Origin: Thermoflexibacter ruber
GTDB lineage: Bacteria > Bacteroidota > Bacteroidia > Cytophagales > Thermoflexibacteraceae
NCBI RefSeq assembly: GCF_900113045.1
Contig: NZ_FONY01000003.1
Span: 157,994-221,993 of the forward strand
Direction of reading: 5' to 3'
Length of the DNA stretch: 64,000 bases
The translations under genes and the position numbers were made by a program. The notes beneath the pieces are model-generated. The model searched no databases. It was not told where the DNA came from and saw only the letters and a list, made by a program, of their open reading frames with translations. Each line of letters opens with the position of its first letter. The stretch's first letter is position 1. Below are positions 54,976 through 63,680 of the stretch, in pieces.

Positions 54976-55230
54976 ATGAAATACCTTGAATTGACTCGCG
55001 AAGAAATACACATTTTTAAAATTTTGGTAGAAAATCCTACAAAGACAAATGAGGAAATAGGAGCAGAGCTGATTCGCTCACCGCATACTATCGCCGCTCA
55101 TGTAAGGAGTATTCTGAGCAAACTTGATTTAAAAAGCAGATATGAGCTACTCTCTTATGCCCTAAAAAACGGATTGTATGCTGTCAAAGGCAAAAGTGGA
55201 GAGGCAAGCGGCGAGTGGAGTGGAATATGA
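54976..55230 (+). CDS. Stand-alone LuxR/GerE-type HTH protein 2
   Basis: 84 residues: the domain ELTREEIHIFKILVENPTKTNEEIG, then SPHTIAAHVRSILSKLDLKSRYELLSYALKNGLYA. It is close to the HTH protein at 53162 in nearly all helix positions, with an extra Gly/Ser/Glu tail. It heads the downstream gene set (lipoprotein, membrane protein, FecR-like, CHAT, transglutaminase-like) and is divergent to paralogue B. No receiver domain. Confidence 0.88.
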   Translation: MKYLELTREEIHIFKILVENPTKTNEEIGAELIRSPHTIAAHVRSILSKLDLKSRYELLSYALKNGLYAVKGKSGEASGEWSGI

Positions 55231-55492
55231 AATATTGGTGAAGGAAAGCAAAATAGTCAATGCTGACGATTTTTTTCATCAATATATTACATAAGTTTGT
55301 TACAATGACTTTAACATACTTCTACGGGAGATAAATAGTTAAATCATTGAAAACACTTTTAAGTAAGTAGTTTTTTCATTCTGCTAAGTAAAAATAGAAA
55401 GGGCATTGAGTGCTTTATTAGGTAGTCATGCCCTACTATCTCTAAAAAGTAACTTTTAAACTTTCTTTTAATATTCTAAAACTAAAAAAACT

Positions 55493-55867
55493 ATGAAAAC
55501 GATTATTCGCGGATTATCTGTTCTGTTGATTTTTCTTTTAGTGATTTCTTGCTCAAAAAACAAAGAAGTAAAACCGACATCAACAGTATTATTTTATGCT
55601 AAATCTACGGCAAGCATTGGTTCTTATGTAGAGATAGAGTTTAACGGGACGGTCATTGGTCGGCTAACAAGTCGTTTTGCGGCAAGCGCAAGTCCTACCT
55701 GTGCAGACTCACCAAGTAGCAGACTTATCAAAGTAGCTAATGTAGAAGTAGGAGTAGAACAAAGAGCTACATTTAGACGTAACGACGGGGCTGTTTTAGC
55801 ACAAGGAACTTTTACTATTGACCCTTCTATCAAAAGCGATGAGTGTTGGACTGTATGGGTAGATTAG
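55493..55867 (+). CDS. Small lipoprotein of unknown function
   Basis: 124 residues with a lipobox (VISC). The mature part is beta-rich with one Cys pair possible (C in SPTCADS and SDECWTVWV). No known domain. The leader contains ACTTTTAAACTTT, shared with other genes downstream. Two hairpins follow. Confidence 0.65.
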   Translation: MKTIIRGLSVLLIFLLVISCSKNKEVKPTSTVLFYAKSTASIGSYVEIEFNGTVIGRLTSRFAASASPTCADSPSSRLIKVANVEVGVEQRATFRRNDGAVLAQGTFTIDPSIKSDECWTVWVD

Positions 55868-55954
55868 GTAGGTATTATATTACTTTTAAACTTCTAATCA
55901 TCTCTATTTGCGATTCTTATGCCTGAAAACTAAATAGAAAAGAGGTAACAGCGT

Positions 55955-56006
55955 AGGCACAGACTTATCCGTTTGTGCCTCACTTTGACCCTTCCAATAG
56001 TCAAAG
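55955..56006 (+). terminator. Two hairpins between lipoprotein and membrane-protein genes
   Basis: AGGCACA / TGTGCCT (55955-55980) and CTTTGAC / GTCAAAG (55983-56006) stand back to back. The second has no long T tract. They could form a weak terminator or processing site within the operon. Confidence 0.4.
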
Positions 56007-56078
56007 CAAATTAATTTTCTTAGATAGTTTTTTCTTAAACCTATACTTTCAAACTATTTATCTTTAACCATTATTGTC

Positions 56079-56336
56079 ATGAATCCATCAGTTATTCTGT
56101 TCCTTTCCGTCATCACTTTTCTGTTTTTTATAGCTTTTCTTTCAGGCTTTAATGCTATCAAAATAGCTTGGCAGGAATGTATTAAAGCGGGAAATTCCAA
56201 ACAATTTTTTAAAATCCTGAATAAAAATATGTTCGGACTGAAGTATGTACTCCTATTGGTAAGTATCGTTAGTGTGTTTGTATGGATAGTTTTAGAAATT
56301 AAGTTAGCTAAGGCTTCCAAGAAAAATAATCATTAA
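56079..56336 (+). CDS. Small membrane protein with two helices
   Basis: 85 residues with two hydrophobic segments (about 5-27 and 52-76) separated by a basic loop (AIKIAWQECIKAGNSKQFFKILNKN). No family recognised. It precedes the FecR-like gene by 21 bases and is probably cotranscribed. Confidence 0.6.
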   Translation: MNPSVILFLSVITFLFFIAFLSGFNAIKIAWQECIKAGNSKQFFKILNKNMFGLKYVLLLVSIVSVFVWIVLEIKLAKASKKNNH

Positions 56337-56357
56337 CCTTTTATAAATCAAATATTT

Positions 56358-57266
56358 ATGAAAACCTGTAAATTAATTATCCTAGTATCATTTTTAATCT
56401 TTTCTCATTTGACTTTTTCACAAACAATTTTCAAAGTGTTGGCGAGCAGAGGTCAAGTAATGCTTGGGAGCGAAAAGCTAAAGGTAGGAACACAACTTTC
56501 TGCCAATCAAAATATAGAGATAGGAAGCGATGCTTACCTCTGTTTAGCGACCTTGCCCGAACACAAAATCGTAGAATTGACGGCTAAGGACAAAGGAAAG
56601 CATAATACTAAGGATATTCTTGCTAAAGTTCCTGCCAACCAGAATTGGCAAAAAACTTATGTGGGCTTTGTCGTAAATGAACTTACTAAACAAGATAATA
56701 GTGGGATTACAGCCAAAAATCGCTTCCAGCACATGAATAAAACAGGTGCAGTAAAGAGGGGAGGAGTTGCCAAGAGTTTTATTGAGGATATTAGGAGAGA
56801 TATGGGCAATAAAGTACCACAAGTTTATGGAGATAAAATATTGTTAATATGGTACTTAGGTGATAAGCCGAATGAGGTTGAGTTGGCTAAGTCTGTGAGA
56901 AAATACAAAATAGAAATCATGTCATCATCTGATGAAACTGTATTCTTTGAGCAGATAGTAGAAGGGAAAGAAAGTAGCGAACTGCTCATAGATTTGGCTA
57001 AGGTGAAAAATAACGGCGATAACGATCTTGTCTATAAAATCACTGCCTTAGATGAAAAAGGGAAAAAGGTAGATACAACAAATATAGATACCTTTCCAAT
57101 AAAACTAATGAGTGAGAGTGAGAAGAAAACTTATGCCAAAGACCTTGCAAAGTTTTCCAATCAAAGTGTACTAAGTCTATTAGAAAAAGCGCAGTACTTT
57201 GAAAACAAAGGACTTTATATAGATGCTATGGTAGCTTACAAAGAAGCGGAGGAACTCATGAAGTAG
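56358..57266 (+). CDS. Exported protein with FecR-like N-terminal domain
   Basis: 302 residues. A signal peptide (to about 21) is followed by a FecR-type beta-sandwich: SRGQVMLGSEKLKVGTQLSANQNIEIGSDAYLCLA, matching the order of FecR/DUF4974-like periplasmic domains. The middle region is soluble with a beta part (IWYLGDKPNEVELAKSVRKYKIEI) and ends in TPR-like helices (LLEKAQYFENKGLYIDAMVAYKEAEELM). It precedes the CHAT gene by about 34 bases. FecR-domain plus CHAT gene pairing is recognised in other bacteria, especially cyanobacteria, but the function is unknown. Confidence 0.75.
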   Translation: MKTCKLIILVSFLIFSHLTFSQTIFKVLASRGQVMLGSEKLKVGTQLSANQNIEIGSDAYLCLATLPEHKIVELTAKDKGKHNTKDILAKVPANQNWQKTYVGFVVNELTKQDNSGITAKNRFQHMNKTGAVKRGGVAKSFIEDIRRDMGNKVPQVYGDKILLIWYLGDKPNEVELAKSVRKYKIEIMSSSDETVFFEQIVEGKESSELLIDLAKVKNNGDNDLVYKITALDEKGKKVDTTNIDTFPIKLMSESEKKTYAKDLAKFSNQSVLSLLEKAQYFENKGLYIDAMVAYKEAEELMK

Positions 57267-57300
57267 AATTTCATTTTCACTTAAAACTTTTCAAAGTAAT

Positions 57301-60300
57301 ATGAAAACACTGATTTTGATTGGATTACACATCTTGCTTTTTTCCATTTTAGCACCATCTCTTTGGGCGCAGTACGATGGGAAAGAAGTACAAGAAACTG
57401 AAACAAATGACGAACGCAGAGAAAGGGAGAAAAAAGAAGCCCGCAAGTTGGCGAAAAAGTTGGAAAGTGCAGAAGCAAAACGCATACAAACGAATAGGAG
57501 GCTCTACAAAACAAGGGCAGATGCTTTTAGTGCTATTGGCAATGAGATAGGTGCTTTACAGTATTACGATAGTGCAATTACCTACATTCTTTTGGACGAG
57601 AAAGAAGATATAGAAGAAGCAAAGGCACAAAGTAGGGGCTGGAAATATCCGAAGGACTACTTAGACATCATACGCAGACTTGGTTTTATTCATGCCAATA
57701 ATGCAAGCTACCAACTTGCAGATAGCCTGCTTTCTTGGCATACAGAAATCATCAAAAGGCAAGAAGGAGAAAAGGACAGTGAATATGCAGATGCTTTGGC
57801 TGATTTGGCTGAGCTGTATAGACAACAAGGGAAGGTCAGAAAAGCGGACAGCATATTAACTATTGCCGAGCCAATCGTAAGAAGGGCAAGGTGGAGGGTA
57901 GGTGTAACTAACTTTCTCAAGGACTACTTAAACGCAGTATTAGCAGAAACTTTGACCAAAGATGCCTACAACTTTTATGTGTCTGCCTTGCCCAATGCCA
58001 AACAAATTATGAGCATGGTAACACAGATAACTACTAAATATCCTGCCAACTCATATACCAAGTCCTTAGAGTTTCGCCAAGATACAAGAGCAAGGTATAT
58101 TTATAACTTACAGGAAATCAACCAAGTGAAATTGGATTTGAATGATTTTAAGAATGCAGAAACCAAAATTATGCTTGCGCTTAAAGAAACTGAAAAGCGA
58201 TTCCCTGAAAGAGAAGTTTATGAAAAACAAAATGAAAAAACGTCGATAGACAAAGAAACGGAAAAGCGACTTAAGCGAGAATATGAAGAAAACCGAGATA
58301 GATTCATGCGTGAGCGTGCTTTGGTTCTCTCAAGTGCGGCAGATCTATACATTCGTCAAGGGAACTTTACCAAAGCGGATTCTCTCTTACAGGAGTCTAT
58401 GTACACCGTGCAGGGGAATTTAAGGGTTTTGCACGAAGACGATGCCACTGTGCTTGCTGGTTACGAAAGTTACCTACACAGAGAGGAGTATGAAAAAGCT
58501 AAGGAATGGTTGGAATATGCCCTGAAAGTATATCGTAAAAACTTAGGGACAGACCATGTTGCTTATTTGAAGGCAGTCATTAAGTTGGGGCAGCTCTACC
58601 AGCTCGAGGAGAAGGAAATAGAAGCAGAGCGTGTTTATAAAGAAATAAGTAGTGTCTTATCAAGTTCAGAAGCTGAACTCAAAACAAAAATAGATGCTCT
58701 TGCCGCTTTGGAGGCTAAAAAAGATGGTTTTTGGCGAAAGTCTGCAAAGAAAGCCTCGCAAGTCTTGAAACTTTTGGGTAGAATTCCTGACTGGATACAT
58801 GATTTTATCAATGGAGATGAGATAGCAAAGCAACAATTAGGAGAGGAAATCGTGCATCTTTCTGCTAAAACTGCCCTGCGTATCACTTTATTAAGTCAAA
58901 TGGCGGACATGTATATTGCAAGAGCAGATTACAAAAAAGCAGAAAAAAACCTCAACGAGGTGATTAAATACTATGAAGCTAACTCTTTGGACAAGAGTAT
59001 TCCTTGCGCCCAAGCACTTGCACAACTTATCAAGACTTATGAGGGACTGGGGGATAAAAAAGCAGACGAAACTCGCATTCGCAGAAGAGAAATACTCAAA
59101 GCTATTTTAGGAGAAAGCAATGTAAACTATTCCTTTGATGTACTGCGTGAAACGCCCATTAGAAGCGAAGGGGATAAAAAAATACTGCTTGCTGCGCTTG
59201 AAAACATTAAAAATCAAAAAGGAGCAAACAGTCTGTCTTATGCTGATGGCTTGTATTTGCTGGGGGAAGCCCTTGCTAATGCCAATAACATGGACGAAGC
59301 AAGCGAATATTATGAAAATTACTTAGCTACTATCAAGAGTTTCGCAGGACAAAGCAGTAGAGCGTATGCTGAGGCTCTTTACAAGTTTGGATTGCATCAA
59401 AAAAGACGCAAGCAGTACAGCCAAGCATTAGCTTCTTTCAATCAATCCAAACAAATTTACTTAGCAAAATTTGATGCTCACTACCCAAGCGTAATTGATA
59501 TTATAGGCTCTACGGCGGACTTGTATGTAGAGTGGAACAAATTAGATAGTGCAGAGGCAAACTACAAGGTGGAGGTAGAACGCATTTTGCATCGTGTAGG
59601 GAATGTTTTTCCTTCTTTGGACGAGGCAAGCCGAGAAAAATTCATTTCCAAAATGAATACTCGTTTAGGAATATATCAAGATTTCATTTTGAAGCAACTT
59701 CAAAAAAATCCTAATAAAAAGTATTTGACAGCCTTGTTATACAATGAAGTGTTGGCGACAAAAGCATTGCTTTTCAATACCAACAACAAAATTCGCTATG
59801 CTATTTTGAGTAGCAATGACACCTCAGCCATCAATAAATACAAGAGAGTAAGAGAAAAAAAAGACTTCTTGATGAAGGCGCAACTTAAAACTGCTGAGGA
59901 GCAGAAAGTAGAAGGCATAGACATCAATAAGTTGGAGAGTGAAATCAAAGATATAGAAACAGCACTTACCGCCAAATTCCCGATTTATGCAGAGAGTTTG
60001 CAGGAGAAAAAATACTCATGGAAGCAAGTCAAAGAAAAACTCAAAGGAAATACGGCGGCAGTAGAAATCGTAAGGATAGGCACAAACGAAAACCCTACGT
60101 ATGTAGCTTTGATAGTTAAACCTACTACAAAGGACTATCCTGAGTTAGTAATTTTCCCTAATGGTTTAGGTATGGAAAATAACTTACTCAAAGCCGCTAA
60201 AAACCAAACACAAAAAGGCTCGGACGTAAAAACCAATCCATACAACGATTTTTGGCAGCCGCTGGGAAGTAAACTGATTTCGCCTGCCGCTGGTGTCAAG

Positions 60301-61218
60301 CCCAAAGTCTATCTTTCCCTTGATGGTATTTACAACCAGCTTAGCATCAATGCATTAAAAGACACTCAGACCAAAAAGTATGTGATAGATGGTTTTGACT
60401 TGTGGTTTATTGCCAGCACACGCAACTTGATAGAAGAAAATGCTTATACCCAAGCCAAAAAAGACAATTTTGCGGCATGGACAGTAGCTATGTTTGGCTT
60501 CCCTAAATACGATTATGCTCCTCCAAGTATCAAGAAGAAACCTAAAGAAAGGAGATTTGCTTTGGCTTACGGAGATTTGGAAGGGACTAAGGCAGAGGTA
60601 GAGGAGATAGAGAAAATTATCTCTCAGAAAAGTACAAGATGCCTAAAGCTAATGAATGAGCAGGCTACAGAAGACACAGTAAAGAGATTAAAGGTCAACC
60701 CTCATATTCTACATATCGCTACACATGGCTTTTTTATCGAAACGATAGACGAAGACGAGGAGAATTCAGGTACAAACGTACTCCCTGAGAAAATCCTCAA
60801 AGAAAATGCACTTTCCTTGACGGGTTTGCTCTTAGCAGGTGCAAAGTATGACTTTGGCTATGCCGATGATAGAGAAGACGGCATTTTTACTGCTTACGAA
60901 GCTATGAACCTAAACTTGAATAACACTGAGTTAGTAGCCCTATCAGCTTGTGAAACGGGCTTAGGGGAAGTCAAAAATGGAGAAGGGGTATATGGTATGC
61001 AGCGAGCCTTCCAAAGCGCAGGGGCAAAGACCGTACTGATGAGCCTTTGGAAAGTAGATGACCAAGCTACTAAGTTGCTCATGACCACCTTTTATGAAAA
61101 CTGGCTCAAGTCAGGCAATCGTAGAGATGCTTTCCAGAAGGCACAGTTAGCTCTAAAGAATAGCAAGGACTTCAATTCGCCGCAGTTTTGGGGGGCATTT
61201 GTAATGGTAGGACAATAA
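57301..61218 (+). CDS. Exported TPR-CHAT protease
   Basis: 1305 residues. A signal peptide (ends SLWAQ) exports it. A central part has many TPR units (for example SADLYIRQGNFTKADSLLQES, ADYKKAEKNLNEVIKYYE). The CHAT domain lies in the last 300 residues. The catalytic His is H1142 (HIATHGFF) and Cys C1217 (LSACETGLG), 75 residues apart, both intact. Further marks are TELVALSACETG, VYGMQRAFQSAGAKTVLMSLWKV and FWGAFVMVG. CHAT is a caspase-like protease fold that is active on substrates in several bacterial systems. Here it would act in the periplasm or outside, unlike the cytoplasmic CHAT proteins of defence systems. Confidence 0.92.
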   Translation: MKTLILIGLHILLFSILAPSLWAQYDGKEVQETETNDERREREKKEARKLAKKLESAEAKRIQTNRRLYKTRADAFSAIGNEIGALQYYDSAITYILLDEKEDIEEAKAQSRGWKYPKDYLDIIRRLGFIHANNASYQLADSLLSWHTEIIKRQEGEKDSEYADALADLAELYRQQGKVRKADSILTIAEPIVRRARWRVGVTNFLKDYLNAVLAETLTKDAYNFYVSALPNAKQIMSMVTQITTKYPANSYTKSLEFRQDTRARYIYNLQEINQVKLDLNDFKNAETKIMLALKETEKRFPEREVYEKQNEKTSIDKETEKRLKREYEENRDRFMRERALVLSSAADLYIRQGNFTKADSLLQESMYTVQGNLRVLHEDDATVLAGYESYLHREEYEKAKEWLEYALKVYRKNLGTDHVAYLKAVIKLGQLYQLEEKEIEAERVYKEISSVLSSSEAELKTKIDALAALEAKKDGFWRKSAKKASQVLKLLGRIPDWIHDFINGDEIAKQQLGEEIVHLSAKTALRITLLSQMADMYIARADYKKAEKNLNEVIKYYEANSLDKSIPCAQALAQLIKTYEGLGDKKADETRIRRREILKAILGESNVNYSFDVLRETPIRSEGDKKILLAALENIKNQKGANSLSYADGLYLLGEALANANNMDEASEYYENYLATIKSFAGQSSRAYAEALYKFGLHQKRRKQYSQALASFNQSKQIYLAKFDAHYPSVIDIIGSTADLYVEWNKLDSAEANYKVEVERILHRVGNVFPSLDEASREKFISKMNTRLGIYQDFILKQLQKNPNKKYLTALLYNEVLATKALLFNTNNKIRYAILSSNDTSAINKYKRVREKKDFLMKAQLKTAEEQKVEGIDINKLESEIKDIETALTAKFPIYAESLQEKKYSWKQVKEKLKGNTAAVEIVRIGTNENPTYVALIVKPTTKDYPELVIFPNGLGMENNLLKAAKNQTQKGSDVKTNPYNDFWQPLGSKLISPAAGVKPKVYLSLDGIYNQLSINALKDTQTKKYVIDGFDLWFIASTRNLIEENAYTQAKKDNFAAWTVAMFGFPKYDYAPPSIKKKPKERRFALAYGDLEGTKAEVEEIEKIISQKSTRCLKLMNEQATEDTVKRLKVNPHILHIATHGFFIETIDEDEENSGTNVLPEKILKENALSLTGLLLAGAKYDFGYADDREDGIFTAYEAMNLNLNNTELVALSACETGLGEVKNGEGVYGMQRAFQSAGAKTVLMSLWKVDDQATKLLMTTFYENWLKSGNRRDAFQKAQLALKNSKDFNSPQFWGAFVMVGQ

Positions 61219-61269
61219 AAAGAGTTAATAAAAATAAGTATTCACCATCACTTTTAAACGAAAAATAAC

Positions 61270-62808
61270 ATGAAAAAAATCAAAACATTGATAAAGTATA
61301 GCTTTATTGCATATTTTATCCCTACATTTCTTTTTAGTGGCTGTGTAACCCAAAGAGCAGTTTCCTCTTATGAAGCAGCTATACCAGGAGGCAATGGGGC
61401 AGTTCTTGTACAGCCACGTTGGGAGTATGAGGAAAGAGGATCCAGCAAGGCTATGCCTTATATTTTGGGAGCCGCAGGTGGAGCCGCAGGCTACTTGCTA
61501 ACTCCAGAACCACCTCCACAGCCAACAGTAGTAACGAATAATAGAAATCAACAGCAACAGGAAGAAATGTCTCCAAGAATGACCAATGCAATTTTAGGTG
61601 CAGTTGCAGGTTATCTACTACCCTTAGGAATAAAGGCATTGGTGGTAAGCAGTAAAAAGAAAAAATATGTTCCTACAGAAACTGAAGCTAAAAAGTGGAT
61701 TGGCAAATACAATGATTATAATGGCCATAAAGCAGGGAATGCTTATCAATTATACAGAAATGATCCTTCTACTTCCTCTTTGATAATGTTCCCTAAAGAT
61801 TTGATGCCAAAGGATAGCAAAGATTCTCCTATACCTAATGATAATCCAGTCAAACATATTGAAATGAAGCCTTGGGTTTTTTTTTATAACGAAGTATTCC
61901 CTTCTTTTATATATTCAACGGCTACTACACAATATAAAAGTATGTCGGGAGCATTAGGAATGTTTATTAAGTCTAAGTACAAAGGACTTACTTTCAAGTA
62001 TGAAATAGAATGTCAAAACAAAAAGTTCTTTGATAAAATACAAGGAGAATACACCACAGAGAAAGGTAATGATATATCAGAACTCTTTCTGCCAAAAATT
62101 CCTTGGAATTATGAAGCACTTATTCGTAATACTGAAAAAATCCCTGTATCTGTATTTTTTAGGATATATGATACAAACGGTAATAAAAAGGAAAAATTGG
62201 AAACCGTTTCTATTCACCCTATTAACGAATGCTTATTATGGTGTAAGTTTGGGGATGAAGATTTTGATATGAATTTTTCTTTTGCCGCTTATGTCAATGA
62301 AAATCACCCAATGATTCCTGAAATTTTGCAAGAGGCTCTTAAAAAAGGATATGTTGATGCAATAGGTAGTTCAGCTGGTAATATAGATAAACAAGTAGAA
62401 GCTGTATGGAAAGTACTAAGAAGCAAAGGTATAAAGTATAGCAGTATTACCACTACTACGCAGTCTAATGAGAATATCTTCAGCCAATATGTACGAAGAT
62501 TTGGGGAAGCTATCAAGACCCAACAAGCTAATTGTGTAGATGGTACGGTTGTATTTACCTCCATATTAAGGCGAATGGAGCTAAATCCTGTAATTGTATT
62601 AGTTCCCGGTCATGCTTTCCTTGGTTATTACAATGATGACCCAAAGGAAATGAAATTTTTAGAAACTACTATGCTGGGGTCAAAAGCCTCTTTTAAAGAA
62701 GCACAGGAAGTAGGTATGCAACAGTTTCTTAAATGGGCTAATAATAGGAGAGCAAGATTAGTGGATATCAAGAAATCAAGAACCTCAGTTTCGCCTCTTA
62801 ATGACTAA
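61270..62808 (+). CDS. Lipoprotein with transglutaminase-like Cys protease domain
   Basis: 512 residues. A lipobox (LFSGC, about residue 25) follows the signal peptide. Two Gly/Ala-rich hydrophobic stretches (about 60-80 and 105-130) could be glycine-zipper-like segments. The C-terminal domain has a Cys-His-Glu pattern: C422 (QANCVDGTVVF), H448 (VPGHAFLGYY) and E465 (FLETTML), as in transglutaminase-like peptidases of Bacteroidota. It follows the CHAT gene by 51 bases and shares the CACTTTTAAAC leader motif. It could process a substrate jointly with CHAT. Confidence 0.78.
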   Translation: MKKIKTLIKYSFIAYFIPTFLFSGCVTQRAVSSYEAAIPGGNGAVLVQPRWEYEERGSSKAMPYILGAAGGAAGYLLTPEPPPQPTVVTNNRNQQQQEEMSPRMTNAILGAVAGYLLPLGIKALVVSSKKKKYVPTETEAKKWIGKYNDYNGHKAGNAYQLYRNDPSTSSLIMFPKDLMPKDSKDSPIPNDNPVKHIEMKPWVFFYNEVFPSFIYSTATTQYKSMSGALGMFIKSKYKGLTFKYEIECQNKKFFDKIQGEYTTEKGNDISELFLPKIPWNYEALIRNTEKIPVSVFFRIYDTNGNKKEKLETVSIHPINECLLWCKFGDEDFDMNFSFAAYVNENHPMIPEILQEALKKGYVDAIGSSAGNIDKQVEAVWKVLRSKGIKYSSITTTTQSNENIFSQYVRRFGEAIKTQQANCVDGTVVFTSILRRMELNPVIVLVPGHAFLGYYNDDPKEMKFLETTMLGSKASFKEAQEVGMQQFLKWANNRRARLVDIKKSRTSVSPLND

Positions 62809-62866
62809 GAAACTTAAACAATAAAAATACAAGGAGTTTATTTTCACTTTTAAACTTTTAAAATTT

Positions 62867-62986
62867 ATGTATGCTAAAATATTGAAAATCTTTCACTTGG
62901 TAGTTTTATACTTATTTATATTAAGTGGACTGACTTCGCCGTACACGTGTTCTTTTATGATAATGAATGTGAGTAAGGCAAATTAA
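62867..62986 (+). CDS. Possible 39-residue secreted peptide
   Basis: An ATG at 62867 opens a 39-codon frame with a hydrophobic N-terminus (residues about 7-22) and a small tail with one Cys. The leader motif TTTTCACTTTTAAACTTTTAAAAT lies directly upstream, as before other genes in this set, which supports that it is real. Short length keeps confidence low. Confidence 0.4.
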   Translation: MYAKILKIFHLVVLYLFILSGLTSPYTCSFMIMNVSKAN

Positions 62987-63022
62987 ACACCCTAAATTCT
63001 CTACAAAATCTAAAAATAATCC

Positions 63023-63680
63023 ATGAAAAAACATTTGCCATATTCCCATAAAATTTGGCTCTTAGGCACAATTATCTGCCTATTAAGCATAAAGACCCAC
63101 GCCCAGCAGCCAGGGAGCGATTTTGGACTACAGCCAAGCCTACCTGCCGAAGCAGTTTCAAACAATGTCTTTCAAAAAGCCTATGCTTTACAAACAGACA
63201 ATAGGTTAGTGGTTGGTGGTGCATTTTCACAAGTATTTTCGGTAGTCAATAATGCCGCTTGTAATAACATTGCTCGCTTTGGTGCGCTTGAAGGGGTAAA
63301 TATCGGGTTTAATGTTGGGTCAGGGTTTAATAATCATGTGTATGCACTTGGCTTGCAGGCAGATGGAAAAATAGTAGTAGGAGGAATTTTTACAAAGTTT
63401 AATGGTATAAATGCTAATAGAATAGCACGTTTGAATACAGACGGGGGCATAGATGCAAGTTTTAATGTAGGCTTGGGTTTTAGCAGTAATGTCAATGCAA
63501 TCGCTATTCAGGCTGATGGGAAAATAATTGTTGGGGGGAGCTTTGCAGGTTTTGGGGCAAGTACGGTCAATGGCATTGTTCGCCTCAATGCCGATGGAAG
63601 TTTGGACGCAAGTTTTAATACAGGGACAGCCTTTAATGACGCTGTGAATACCATAGCCCTCCAAACTGATGGTAAAATAA
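63023..63680 (+). pseudogene. Delta-60 repeat protein, truncated by IS630 insertion
   Basis: About 219 residues remain. The signal peptide ends THAQQ. Delta-60 repeats are seen (ALGLQADGKIVVGGIFT, AIQADGKIIVGGSF, ALQTDGKIIY), each about 55 residues, a beta-propeller type common in secreted Bacteroidota proteins. After QTDGKII the frame enters insertion-sequence DNA and soon ends (at 63736), so the gene is broken. Confidence 0.85.

Noticed and set aside
57301..61218. CHAT protein as a type III-E CRISPR-associated (TPR-CHAT) protease
   Set aside because: No CRISPR repeats or cas genes are present in the window, and the protein has a signal peptide.
49545..63000. Calling the CHAT locus an anti-phage defence system
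   Set aside because: The CHAT protein and several partners carry export signals, and no gasdermin, CRISPR, nuclease effector or integrase lies in the locus. A role outside or in the periplasm fits better.
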